From positions 1 through 48,151 of the forward strand of contig DIRJ01000016.1 in the NCBI GenBank assembly GCA_002427505.1: a stretch of DNA of 48,151 bases, given 5' to 3'. This DNA comes from Mageeibacillus sp. UBA5439. GTDB taxonomy: Bacteria > Bacillota > Clostridia > Saccharofermentanales > DTU023. Made by a program: the position numbers and the translations under genes. The notes below the pieces were generated by a model. The model saw only the letters and a list, made by a program, of their open reading frames with translations. It ran no database searches and had not been told where the DNA came from. Below, in pieces: positions 1 to 8,538 of this stretch; the stretch's first letter is position 1; each line of letters begins with the position of its first letter.

Positions 1-39
1 CAAGATCCGACGCGCCTCTCTTTTGCAAGGCGCTTAGCT

Positions 40-68
40 AGGATACCAAGCTTTTTGAAGCTTGTCAA
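40..68 (-). promoter_or_regulatory. strong rRNA-like promoter firing off the left edge
   Basis: Read on the minus strand, this is TTGACA (68-63), a 17-base spacer and TATCCT (45-40). An A-rich tract just upstream of the -35 resembles an UP element. Downstream, GCGCCT and AGGCGC can pair in the leader. Such a promoter usually drives an rRNA or tRNA operon in Firmicutes, but the transcribed gene lies outside the window, so this is inference. Confidence 0.6.
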
Positions 69-151
69 CAGTTTTTTTTAACTTTTTGCAAACTTCACTA
101 ATCTGCCCTGTTCTGCACCAGCTGTACTTCTTTAAAGGTTATTATCTGAAG

Positions 152-200
152 TATAATATTGTATAGCCGTATATAATACTTGTACTATAGTATATATGTA
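152..200 (+). promoter_or_regulatory. AT-rich promoter/operator region of the ABC exporter
   Basis: Two perfect TATAAT hexamers (152-157 and 172-177) and a palindrome TACTATAGTA (183-192) lie just ahead of the exporter genes. No good -35 is spaced 17 bases from either hexamer. Palindromes of this AT-rich kind are known operators of GntR/YtrA-type repressors of similar exporters, but no regulator gene is visible here. Confidence 0.35.
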
Positions 201-226
201 TCAGGAGAAAACAGAGGTGATTGCAG

Positions 227-997
227 ATGATTAGTATTCATGAAATCTCCAAGTCGTACGACCAAAAGACGCAGGCAGTGGAAAGTCTCAGTCTGGAAAT
301 TTACGATAATGAAATTTTTGGATTTTTAGGTCCTAATGGGGCCGGAAAGACGACATCTTTAAAAATGATCAGCGGTCTGCTTTTGCCCGACCACGGCAGT
401 ATCAAGGTTAATGGCATAGATGTGGTGGCAGAGCCGCTGGAAGCCAAGAAGAATCTCTCCTTTGTCTCCGATGATCCAAATGTTTTTCTGCGACTTAAGG
501 GCATTGAGTATTTGCGTTTTCTGGCTGACGTCTATGAGGTAGCCGAGGATGTGCGTGTCGAACACATCAAGGATTTATCGCACCGCTTCGGCATGAGCAA
601 TGTGCTGGACCAAAAGATTCAATCTTATTCTCACGGCATGAGGCAGAAGATTGTGCTCATAGGTGCTTTGATCCATAACCCCCCTACCTGGGTTCTGGAT
701 GAGCCGATGACAGGACTGGATCCCTCCTCCTCCTACCAGCTGAAAAATATGATGCGGGAGCATGCCGACAAGGGCAACACTGTGCTTTTCTCTACACACG
801 TACTCGATGTAGCGGAAAAAGTCTGCGACCGGCTGGGGGTTATTGCAGAAGGCAAACTGCTTTTTGTCGGCACCATGGCAGAGTTGAGAGAAAAACATCA
901 GGACGACAGTTCTCTCGAAAGTATTTTCCTGGAAATGGTGGGAGAGGAACAATTCAGCCCCTTTGCTCTCAGCGAGGAGGAAGCGGGCAGCCTATGA
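227..997 (+). CDS. ABC transporter ATP-binding protein
   Basis: This is the ATPase subunit of an ABC exporter and would hydrolyse ATP at the inner face of the membrane for the permease that follows. Walker A (GPNGAGKT) lies near residues 35-42. The signature motif is YSHGM near 134, a common variant of LSGGQ in this exporter class. Walker B with D-loop (WVLDEPMTGLD) is near 154-164, and the switch histidine (STHVLD) near 186. ATG 227 is preferred because GAGGTGA sits 6 bases upstream; an in-frame TTG at 221 is the alternative. The last codons overlap the permease gene by ATGA. The substrate cannot be read from the sequence; peptide or drug export and cell-envelope stress are typical of the family. 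Confidence 0.9.
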   Translation: MISIHEISKSYDQKTQAVESLSLEIYDNEIFGFLGPNGAGKTTSLKMISGLLLPDHGSIKVNGIDVVAEPLEAKKNLSFVSDDPNVFLRLKGIEYLRFLADVYEVAEDVRVEHIKDLSHRFGMSNVLDQKIQSYSHGMRQKIVLIGALIHNPPTWVLDEPMTGLDPSSSYQLKNMMREHADKGNTVLFSTHVLDVAEKVCDRLGVIAEGKLLFVGTMAELREKHQDDSSLESIFLEMVGEEQFSPFALSEEEAGSL

Positions 998-2712
998 GAA
1001 AATATCTGCTTCTATTGCGTGTTCTGATCCCTGAATCGGTAAGGGGCATTGGTGAATCAGGAGGTCTGAGGCCCGGGAAAAAGCGAAAACGGGCTTCGCT
1101 CTTTGCCGAAAAGCCCTGGCTGGCCCTGCTTGTTTCCTATTCCTTTATCATGATTTATTCCGCCTTCTTCGGAGTAGCCCTGACCGGAACTCTCAAGCTT
1201 TCAGGTCTGGAAGATCAGTTTGTCTCTTCAGTCGCCTTTATGATACCGATCATAACTGTCATTTTTGGTTTCATGCAAGGAATTTCATCGCTTTATCATG
1301 AAAGCAAGATTGATTTTTTCCTGGCCTTGCCGATCAAGACCGGAACCTATGTCGCCGCCAAGCTGACAGAAGTCTATCTATACATATTTATTACGGTAGC
1401 CTCATTTTTCCTGCCGGCTCTGCTGGCCCATGCCATTGTGGCAGGACGGACTGTGGGTTTTTATTTTCTGATTCTTCCCTTTGTAATTTTCAGCTCAATT
1501 GCCCCCTTTGCAGTCCTCCTGATTCCGGTCTTCGTTTTGATGCGTTTCACACGTTTTGCCCGCAACAAGGATCGCTTCCAGTTGATTTCCAATCTTGTTT
1601 TCATGGTGGTTATCATGACCTTTGCTCTATCGATGAGCAGGGTCTCATCGCAAATGGACATGGAGCAGACACCGGGGCTCCTGGTACCTGAAAGCGTTTA
1701 TAGTCGAGGCCTTCGTTTTCTTCCTTCTTCCCTCTTCGCTGACCTGATGCTGAAAAATGCAAGCTCCTGGCAGTCGCTGTGGTATCTCCTGCTGCTGGCA
1801 GCAGTAACCATGGTCTGTGTAGCCATCATGCTGCTGGTAGCCGGTAAACTCTATTTGCCGGGAGTTCTCGGCAACAAAGGTTCCAAAGCGGTACGCGTCT
1901 TAACGCAGGAAGAGTTCCGCAAAGCCCTGAAACCACGTTCACAGACCCGGGCTCTGATCAGCAAGGAATGGAAACTGCTCCTGAGGTCGCCCACTTTTTT
2001 TATGCAGACAATACTCTCGTCAATAATTATGCCGCTGGCAATGATCCTCGGCGGCTTTGTCGGCGGGACAGCGGGCGGTGATTCTATGGGCTCACTTTTC
2101 GGAGACCAGATGGCTTACTTGCAGACAGATGCCTGGTGGCGGTCAGACCTCTGGATTGTCGTCATGGTTTTGGTCGCGGCCGGCATCTTTTTCGGCAGCT
2201 TCAACATGGCGTCGTCCACTGCTATTTCACGTCAGGGACAGACCTTTCAGACCAGCAAACTGATTCCGGCAGCCCCACACAGGCAGCTGATTGCCTGGGT
2301 TTTTCCCGGCATATCAGTATCCGGCCTGCTCTGGCTGCTGACTATCCTGTTCATCGGTACTTTCCTGAAGTTTTCTCCGCTGCTGATGCTGGCCGCCACT
2401 ATAATCGGCTGGATCAGCTGCTATACGGTGCAGATGGCAGGGATCTGCATTGATATGAAATACCCCACCCTGAGCTGGACCAGTGAGAATCAGGCTGTGA
2501 AAAATTCAAAGTCGGCCATGATCGGCATGTTCGGCAGCATGGGGCTGGCCGGTGTCGTTGTGGCCCTAAGTTTCCTGCTCAATGCAGTGACTCAGGGAAA
2601 CTCAGCAATAACAAGTGCCTTTATGCTGGCCTTCGCCCTGGGTCTGGCCGGCTTCTTTACCTGGCTGGCCCGGCGTATGGCAGCGGAACTGTTCCGGCAT
2701 GTAGAGATCTGA
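994..2712 (+). CDS. ABC transporter permease, large ABC-2-like membrane subunit
   Basis: This 572-residue protein has about ten to twelve hydrophobic segments. One group lies in the first 260 residues and a second between about 325 and 565, with a hydrophilic linker near 290-320 (KALKPRSQTRALISKEWK) that looks like a coupling region. It overlaps the ATPase gene by four bases (ATGA), so the two are translationally coupled and almost certainly form one transporter. The length is roughly twice that of a simple ABC-2 permease, which suggests a duplicated membrane domain. The substrate is unknown. No domain in it points to a specific drug or peptide. Confidence 0.85.
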   Translation: MRKYLLLLRVLIPESVRGIGESGGLRPGKKRKRASLFAEKPWLALLVSYSFIMIYSAFFGVALTGTLKLSGLEDQFVSSVAFMIPIITVIFGFMQGISSLYHESKIDFFLALPIKTGTYVAAKLTEVYLYIFITVASFFLPALLAHAIVAGRTVGFYFLILPFVIFSSIAPFAVLLIPVFVLMRFTRFARNKDRFQLISNLVFMVVIMTFALSMSRVSSQMDMEQTPGLLVPESVYSRGLRFLPSSLFADLMLKNASSWQSLWYLLLLAAVTMVCVAIMLLVAGKLYLPGVLGNKGSKAVRVLTQEEFRKALKPRSQTRALISKEWKLLLRSPTFFMQTILSSIIMPLAMILGGFVGGTAGGDSMGSLFGDQMAYLQTDAWWRSDLWIVVMVLVAAGIFFGSFNMASSTAISRQGQTFQTSKLIPAAPHRQLIAWVFPGISVSGLLWLLTILFIGTFLKFSPLLMLAATIIGWISCYTVQMAGICIDMKYPTLSWTSENQAVKNSKSAMIGMFGSMGLAGVVVALSFLLNAVTQGNSAITSAFMLAFALGLAGFFTWLARRMAAELFRHVEI

Positions 2713-2835
2713 ATGCTTGGCTAAACGGCAGCAAGCCAAATATTCACGCTCCATTCCTGTCTTAATAGACGAAGGCAGGCGGTCTCTCCAGGTATGCCCG
2801 GCATCGTGTAATAATATGAAGCTGCCGGTGGAAAA

Positions 2836-2864
2836 TTGACTAAAGCTTACACTGCAAGAATAGT
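2836..2864 (+). promoter_or_regulatory. promoter of the DUF4349-like lipoprotein gene
   Basis: TTGACT (2836-2841) is separated by 17 bases from AATAGT (2859-2864), about 30 bases before the chosen start codon. The gap after the permease (2713-2893) holds nothing else convincing except a 6-bp inverted repeat TTGGCT/AGCCAA near 2716-2738 without a T-run. Confidence 0.5.
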
Positions 2865-2893
2865 GTCAGCTCCTGCGAGAAAGGATGGCAAGT

Positions 2894-3838
2894 ATGAAAA
2901 AAAATAAATATTTACCCCTGTTACTGAGTCTGCTCCTGCTTCTGAGCCTTTTTATCAGCGGCTGTTCCGCAGCTATTAGCAAAGATCAGGCACCACGTGA
3001 ACCGGAATATGGCAACGAATATCCCGGATCGGCTGCTCCTGATGAGGATATGGATCTGCCGTCCATAGACCCTGATTCTGTAAGCCCGGCTGATCCGAGC
3101 TTACCGCGGAAAGTGATTAAAAACGCGGATATGACTGTGGTCTCGACGGATCCGGTCAAGACTAAAGCTGACATTGAAAGTAAAGCGAGTTCACTCGGAG
3201 GCTTCGTCTCGGATTTTTCGCAGCAAGTCAATAACTACATCTATATACAGATGACGGTTGAAGTGCCCGGTGACAAGCTGGATCTTTTCTTGCGCCAGAT
3301 CGGCGACAGCGGCGTCAAGGTTGAGCGGCAGTCGGTCACCAGCGAGGATGTCACCGATTCTTACTATGACACTGAAACCAGGCTTGCGACGACACGCGAC
3401 CTACTCAATCATTACCGGGATATGCTGGCAAGCGCTGACACTATCGATGAGACCTTGCAGGTGCAGGCAAAAATTGACCAGCTGACCCTGGAGCTCGAAT
3501 CCCTGCAGGGGCGCTTAAATCGTTTAGAATTGCTGACAAGCTATTCCCGGGTTTATCTGGAAATCTATCAGGAGAAGGATCCCCTGCTCGAAAAGCCGAG
3601 CGAACTCGAACCTTTATCCTGGGAGCATGTTAAATACTTCATCAGCAATGGTTTTGGCAGACTGGGCACAGTTCTGCTCCTGGTCGCCCAGTATCTCTTC
3701 ATCGGCATAGCCGTGGGCTTCCCTGTCATCCTGGTGGTCGTGCTGATTATCCTGATCATCTACTTGGCTAAAAAGCGGAAAAAGAAGAAGGGTTTGCCTG
3801 CTGCCTCTGCTGCTGATGACAATGTGGAACAGAAATAA
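2894..3838 (+). CDS. DUF4349-like membrane-anchored lipoprotein
   Basis: The N-terminus is a lipoprotein signal: two lysines, a leucine-rich core and a lipobox ending ISGC, so the mature protein is probably lipid-anchored outside the membrane. An acidic proline-rich linker follows. The central part carries the DUF4349 pattern, with conserved text such as KNADMTV, GGFVSD and VEVPGDKLD and a coiled-coil stretch near 155-210. A transmembrane segment near 250-295 is followed by a lysine-rich cytoplasmic tail. ATG 2894 is chosen because GAGAAAGG lies 9 bases upstream; ATG 2885 would abut the ribosome site. Proteins of this family have no established biochemical role. It has its own promoter and a terminator after the stop. 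Confidence 0.75.
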   Translation: MKKNKYLPLLLSLLLLLSLFISGCSAAISKDQAPREPEYGNEYPGSAAPDEDMDLPSIDPDSVSPADPSLPRKVIKNADMTVVSTDPVKTKADIESKASSLGGFVSDFSQQVNNYIYIQMTVEVPGDKLDLFLRQIGDSGVKVERQSVTSEDVTDSYYDTETRLATTRDLLNHYRDMLASADTIDETLQVQAKIDQLTLELESLQGRLNRLELLTSYSRVYLEIYQEKDPLLEKPSELEPLSWEHVKYFISNGFGRLGTVLLLVAQYLFIGIAVGFPVILVVVLIILIIYLAKKRKKKKGLPAASAADDNVEQK

Positions 3839-3860
3839 TAATACTCCGTTTTAATTAATG

Positions 3861-3893
3861 AAAAGGGGCATCTCGGCCGGGATGCCCTTTTTA
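3861..3893 (+). terminator. intrinsic terminator, probably bidirectional
   Basis: GGGCATC and GATGCCC form a stem around an 8-base loop, followed by five T on the plus strand and preceded by an A-run that gives U on the other strand. It lies between two convergent genes and can end both. Confidence 0.85.
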
Positions 3894-3919
3894 TTATCTG
3901 TTTTAATAAGCGCTGAGTT

Positions 3920-5944
3920 TTATGTTCTGAAATACTTGATCCCAGAGTCGGAAACAAGGGCCCCCGTCCTGACAGGCAGACTTTCGCCTCCCAGCAAAGC
4001 GAGCGGTTTAGACTCATGTTCCGAGCGATTGAAAAGGAAGGTCAGACTCTTTTCACCCCCGGCAGGCCGGCCAAAGGCATCAGTCCAGGCACCGCCCTCA
4101 GCTGCAGGCGCATTGAGAAAGCGTCTGATCGCGAGGACATCTGTATCGGCTGCCTTCACTTCGACCTCGCCGGTGCGCAAAACTGCATGCTCATGGCGTA
4201 AATTCAAGATGGTGCGGAAGAGGCCGGTCAAAACCGGTTCTTCCTGCTGCCAGGGGTAAGTGCGCCGGTTAAAGGGATCCTTAAAGCCTTCCATAGCGCG
4301 CTCATCACCATAATAGAGCTGAACCGCTCCGGGGAAAGCTACCTGCATCAGCAGGGCCAGCAGCAGGCGTCCTTCGCCCTTGCTCCGTTCTTCCGGGGAG
4401 AGCCTGCGTTTCTTCTGGTCTTCACGTCTGGCCGGTGTCGGAACTCCGGCCAGAACATTCACAGCGCGTTCGGTATCGTGACTGCCGAGTGGATTCAGCA
4501 TTACGTATAAGGCTTCCCGCGGCATTATCAGCAGGTAGTAATTAAATCTGGCGCAGCTTTGCTCCGTTGTGTCAGCACCCAGCAGCCAGGAAAAGGCAGC
4601 TGCGCGGGCCGGGTAGTTGGTCGTGGCATCGTGTGTACGGCCGAAAATAAAGTCGCGGTGAGCTCCGTAACTGATCTGAGATGTGGGTCCGTCCCAGACT
4701 TCGCCCACGATATAAGCATCTTTGTTGACCGCCTTGACCCGCCGGCGCAGTGAACGCAGGAAGGGATCGGGTATTTCATCCGATACATCCAGGCGGTAAC
4801 CGCGGGCGCCGGCTTTTAACCAGTAAGCCAAAACGCCGTCTTCACCGCAGATAAATTCTTTATAGGACAGTTCTTCTTCCCTGACATTGGGCAGGTTATC
4901 AAAACCCCACCAGGAGTCATAGGCTAGTTTGTCTTTGCCGGCAGCACTGACTGCCGGCACTTCCGCATCCGTATCACCGGCAAACTTGTACCAGGCAGTA
5001 TAAGGGGAAAGCTGGCCTGCAGTTTTTTCCTGCCAGGCACCGACACTGTCGTAGCGGCCATATTTGTTAAAGTATCTGCTGTCAGCGCCGGTGTGACTGA
5101 AGACTCCATCAAGTATCAGGGAAATCTGATACTTATCCGCTTCAGCGCAAAGCTCACGAAAATCAGCTTCCGTCCCCAGCAGCGGATCAATCTTGAAATA
5201 ATCACCGGTATCGTAGCGGTGGTTAGTACGCGATTGGAAAATCGGGTTGAGATAGATACAGTCAACACCAAAAGATGCTATATAGGGCAGTTTTTCCTTA
5301 ATACCCTGCAAGCTGCCACCAAAGAAATCATTGGCTTCATAAGGAAAACCGGGCTTGCCTTTGATGTCGACCTCTGCCAGCCAGTCGTCGTGCCAGATCC
5401 GTTCTTCATAATGGAGATACGGATCTAAGAGTTTTTTATCAAAATTCTCGCCGCGATTAAAACGATCCGGGAAGATCTGATAAACCACAGCCCCCTTCAT
5501 CCAGTCCGGAGTCTTAAAATCCTCTTCATAGACCGTTACTTTAAAGCCCGGAATCTCTTCTGTGCCATCAAGAGAAAAATGCAGGCTGTCAAGAAGTGTA
5601 TGCCCCTGAAGATATGAGCTGTCCGGATCGGGAAAGCACCAGCGATAACGCTGGTCTTTCAGCCGGACTTCAAACCAGTAATAGAATAAGCCGGCCACAT
5701 CGTCCATGCGAATAGTCTGAACAAAAGAACTCTCTTCCCCGCCTGCAAGATCACAGGTCATGGGCAGGGAACCGGAAAAGAATCGCATTAAGCCATAGGC
5801 ATAATAAAGGCGGACGGATTCCACCTCCTCCACCGGCTTATTAACATCGATTCTCAGGCTGAGCTTTGTATTGGCAGCTACCGCCCCCAGCGGAGATCTG
5901 TAGCGCTTGTCATTAATGTAATGATCCAGTTTTACATCAGTCAA
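3920..5944 (-). CDS. GH13 alpha-amylase / neopullulanase-type glycosidase
   Basis: This is an alpha-glucan hydrolase of glycoside hydrolase family 13. The first 130 residues or so look like an N-terminal CBM34-type beta domain. The catalytic barrel shows DGVFSHTG (near 280), RLDVSDE with the nucleophile Asp (near 383), GEVWDG with the acid/base Glu (near 414) and GSHDTER (near 490). No signal peptide is seen, so it probably acts in the cytoplasm on maltodextrin or glycogen. The start is TTG 5944: AAGGAGA lies 9 bases upstream, and the start overlaps the end of glgA by 8 bases, so translation is probably coupled. Being last in the glycogen cluster suggests glycogen or dextrin turnover. Cyclomaltodextrinase, neopullulanase and maltogenic amylase cannot be separated by eye. 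Confidence 0.9.
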   Translation of the reverse strand: MTDVKLDHYINDKRYRSPLGAVAANTKLSLRIDVNKPVEEVESVRLYYAYGLMRFFSGSLPMTCDLAGGEESSFVQTIRMDDVAGLFYYWFEVRLKDQRYRWCFPDPDSSYLQGHTLLDSLHFSLDGTEEIPGFKVTVYEEDFKTPDWMKGAVVYQIFPDRFNRGENFDKKLLDPYLHYEERIWHDDWLAEVDIKGKPGFPYEANDFFGGSLQGIKEKLPYIASFGVDCIYLNPIFQSRTNHRYDTGDYFKIDPLLGTEADFRELCAEADKYQISLILDGVFSHTGADSRYFNKYGRYDSVGAWQEKTAGQLSPYTAWYKFAGDTDAEVPAVSAAGKDKLAYDSWWGFDNLPNVREEELSYKEFICGEDGVLAYWLKAGARGYRLDVSDEIPDPFLRSLRRRVKAVNKDAYIVGEVWDGPTSQISYGAHRDFIFGRTHDATTNYPARAAAFSWLLGADTTEQSCARFNYYLLIMPREALYVMLNPLGSHDTERAVNVLAGVPTPARREDQKKRRLSPEERSKGEGRLLLALLMQVAFPGAVQLYYGDERAMEGFKDPFNRRTYPWQQEEPVLTGLFRTILNLRHEHAVLRTGEVEVKAADTDVLAIRRFLNAPAAEGGAWTDAFGRPAGGEKSLTFLFNRSEHESKPLALLGGESLPVRTGALVSDSGIKYFRT

Positions 5945-7397
5945 TCTGAGAGGTCTCCTTCATAATGTCCTCGTAGAGTTTAATATATTCATCTGCAGAT
6001 TTATCCCAGGAGAAATCACTGCGCATGGCTGCCTGCACCATGTGGTTCCAGGCATCCGGATTATTATGGTAGACAGAAATGGCCTCCTTGGCTGTGAAAA
6101 GCAGTTCATGGGCATTTATATTCAGGAAGCCAAAGCCGGTACCCGTGTTTTTAAACTTGTCATAGGCCTGCACCGTATCCGCCAGGCCTCCTGTCTGGCG
6201 CACGATCGGCAGGGTGCCATAGCGCATGGCTATCATCTGTGACAGGCCGCAGGGTTCAAAGAGAGAAGGCATCAGGTAGAGGTCACCGGCACTGTACATA
6301 CGGCGGGCCAGCTTGCCGTCAAACCTGATCAGGGCCCGCATCTTGTCCGGATATCTGCCTGCAGTTTCAGTTAAGCGGTATTCATATTCATGATTGCCGG
6401 TTCCGAGTATTACCAGCTGTACATTTTCCTCCAGTAGTTCATCAACAATATGCAGAAGGAGATCCAGGCCCTTTTGCTCTACCAGGCGGGTTACCATGAC
6501 AAATAGCGGAGTTTTTGGATCCTGAGCTAAAGCAAGTTCGGCCTGCAAAGCCTTCTTGCAAGCTGCCTTGCCCCGTTTCCAAGCCTGAGGGCTGTAATTG
6601 GCAGTAAGTTCTGAATCCGTTTCCGGGTTGTAGCTGTCAGTGTCAATACCGTTGAGGATGCCGCTCACCTTCCAGCCCTGAGCTGCCAGCAAACCGTTCA
6701 GACCTTCGCCGTAATAGTCGGTCATAATTTCTCTGGCATAGTGGGGTGAAACGGTCGTCACCCGGTTAGAATACTGGATGCCGCTCTTCAGGAAGTTGGG
6801 AACTCCGTCCTTCAAAACACCGCCTTCTGACATATATTCGTCAGGCAGGTCAAAGAGATCCTGAATTTGCTCGCGGCCGTGAATCCCCTGATATTTCAGG
6901 TTATGAATGGTCATGACACAATTAACAGCTTTATGATAGCCCTTAGATTTGTAATGCGCTTCCAGTATCACAGGAATCATGCCGGTCTGCCAGTCATTGA
7001 GATGCAGCAGGTCCGGTTCAAAATCCATCTCCGCTCCCAATGTCTCCAGGACAGCCCGCTGGAAAAAGGAAAAGCGCTCAATATCGAAGCTGTAGTCTAT
7101 GTAGAGATTATCATGGCCGAAGTAGAATTCGTTATCGATCAGATAGACGGGAAGCCCGTTCAGGTCAAGGCGGAAGAGGCCGCTGTACATAGTGCGCCAG
7201 CCCAGTTTAATCATGGCCCAGCGCATAAAGGTGAGATCTTCAAAATAGTCGTGTTTTATCTGACGATAAAGCGGAAGCACAACACGTACGTCATGTCCTT
7301 TCTGACGCAATACCTGCGGCAGGGATCCTACGACATCTCCTAATCCGCCCGTTGCCGCCAATGGATTCATTTCCGAGCTTACAAATAGAATTTTCAT
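5937..7397 (-). CDS. glgA: glycogen synthase (ADP-glucose)
   Basis: This GT5 glycogen synthase transfers glucose from ADP-glucose to the end of an alpha-1,4-glucan. The N-terminal nucleotide-sugar loop reads ATGGLGDVVGSLP near residues 15-27, and the C-terminal family motif FEPCGLSQM is near 381. At 486 residues it is of normal length. Position 15 is alanine where E. coli GlgA has the substrate-binding Lys15 of KTGGL; from memory, an AATGGL variant occurs in other clostridia, so activity is still expected. It lies 24 bases after glgD in the same transcript, and its end overlaps the amylase start. Confidence 0.95.
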   Translation of the reverse strand: MKILFVSSEMNPLAATGGLGDVVGSLPQVLRQKGHDVRVVLPLYRQIKHDYFEDLTFMRWAMIKLGWRTMYSGLFRLDLNGLPVYLIDNEFYFGHDNLYIDYSFDIERFSFFQRAVLETLGAEMDFEPDLLHLNDWQTGMIPVILEAHYKSKGYHKAVNCVMTIHNLKYQGIHGREQIQDLFDLPDEYMSEGGVLKDGVPNFLKSGIQYSNRVTTVSPHYAREIMTDYYGEGLNGLLAAQGWKVSGILNGIDTDSYNPETDSELTANYSPQAWKRGKAACKKALQAELALAQDPKTPLFVMVTRLVEQKGLDLLLHIVDELLEENVQLVILGTGNHEYEYRLTETAGRYPDKMRALIRFDGKLARRMYSAGDLYLMPSLFEPCGLSQMIAMRYGTLPIVRQTGGLADTVQAYDKFKNTGTGFGFLNINAHELLFTAKEAISVYHNNPDAWNHMVQAAMRSDFSWDKSADEYIKLYEDIMKETSQID

Positions 7398-7421
7398 AAA
7401 CAGAACCCACTCCTAAGGGTT

Positions 7422-8528
7422 TTATACGATCGAACCTTTCCCGATAACAACAGGAAAGCCGGGATGACCTAATAAACGGACACCCATTTTCACCACGCTG
7501 CCTTTGTCGATAATGACATGGTTCAAATTGACGTCATTGGATATCTGTGTGTCCTGGAAAATAACTGAGTTGCGCAGCTTGGCGCCTTTGCCGACAGTAA
7601 CTCCGCGGAAAAGAACACAATTCTCCACATCACCCTGAATGACGCAGCCATCTGAGGCCAGAACATTCTTCACTCTGCTGCCGGGCTCGACAAGGCACGG
7701 CGGTTTGTTCTTAACCTTGGTGTAAACCGGAGTTTTTCTGGAAAAAAGCTCATGTCGGCGTTCATCGTCCAGAAGCCCCATTGAAGCTTTGTAGTAATTG
7801 GCCATGGAGTTGATCCGGAAAATCCCGCCCTTGTGTTCGCAGCCTCTGACTTCCAGTTGTTTATAGTATTCCAAAATTCTGACAAAGGTAAAATCTGTCA
7901 CTCCGCGGGAGCGTGCATCCTGCAGAAGTGACAAGAGCAGGTCTTTTCTGATGACTGCGACATTAATTGCACTGATATCAGAGGGCGGCGTATTCACGTC
8001 AACCAGGACATCAGTCACACGCTGGTCCTGGTCCAAAGTCAGCGAGATATTCGGCAGGCCACATTCAAAACCGTCGTGATTATAGAGCACCGTAATGGCA
8101 GCCCCCGAATCCAAATGTGCTTCCAGAATGTCATTGTATAAGGTATTCATGACCAGGTTGCAGTCTGTGATCACAACATAGTCCTGAGAACCGCTTTCGA
8201 TATAATCGATAATACTGGTCAGGTCTGAGCGTTCTGACGAGCGGGTCAAAGGGTTGATATAGGGGGGCAGCAGGTAAAGCCCCTGATTCATGCGGTCCAG
8301 ATCCCAGGAGGCACCGGTGCCTAAGTGATCCATCAGAGATTTATACCTGGTGAGAGCTATGACACCTACCCGTTTAATACCTGTGTTAACCATGTTTGAG
8401 AGTAGAAAATCGATAATTCTGAAACGGCCGGCAAAGGGCATGGCTGAAAGCGCACGCGGCTCGCTCAGAGGTCCCAGTTTAACTCGCTGATTGTCGGCCA
8501 GAATTAGTCCCATTGCGTTAACTAACAT
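7422..8528 (-). CDS. glgD: GlgD, regulatory subunit-like glucose-1-phosphate adenylyltransferase homologue
   Basis: This is a paralogue of GlgC. In Gram-positive bacteria the GlgC/GlgD pair forms a mixed enzyme in which GlgC carries most of the activity. The N-terminal nucleotide loop is eroded: GlgC has GGQGSRLGVLTE while this protein has LADNQRVKLGPLSE. The RIIDFLLSN core and a C-terminal left-handed helix of hexapeptide repeats remain. At 368 residues it is shorter than GlgC. The start follows AGGAGG at a good distance, and only 10 bases separate it from glgC. A regulatory role is inferred from family knowledge and the degenerate loop. Confidence 0.93.
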   Translation of the reverse strand: MLVNAMGLILADNQRVKLGPLSEPRALSAMPFAGRFRIIDFLLSNMVNTGIKRVGVIALTRYKSLMDHLGTGASWDLDRMNQGLYLLPPYINPLTRSSERSDLTSIIDYIESGSQDYVVITDCNLVMNTLYNDILEAHLDSGAAITVLYNHDGFECGLPNISLTLDQDQRVTDVLVDVNTPPSDISAINVAVIRKDLLLSLLQDARSRGVTDFTFVRILEYYKQLEVRGCEHKGGIFRINSMANYYKASMGLLDDERRHELFSRKTPVYTKVKNKPPCLVEPGSRVKNVLASDGCVIQGDVENCVLFRGVTVGKGAKLRNSVIFQDTQISNDVNLNHVIIDKGSVVKMGVRLLGHPGFPVVIGKGSIV

Positions 8529-8538
8529 TTTCTACCTC

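Noticed and set aside
2716..2738. Hairpin TTGGCT/AGCCAA as terminator of the ABC exporter genes
   Set aside because: The stem is only 6 bp with an 11-base loop and has no T-run on either strand.
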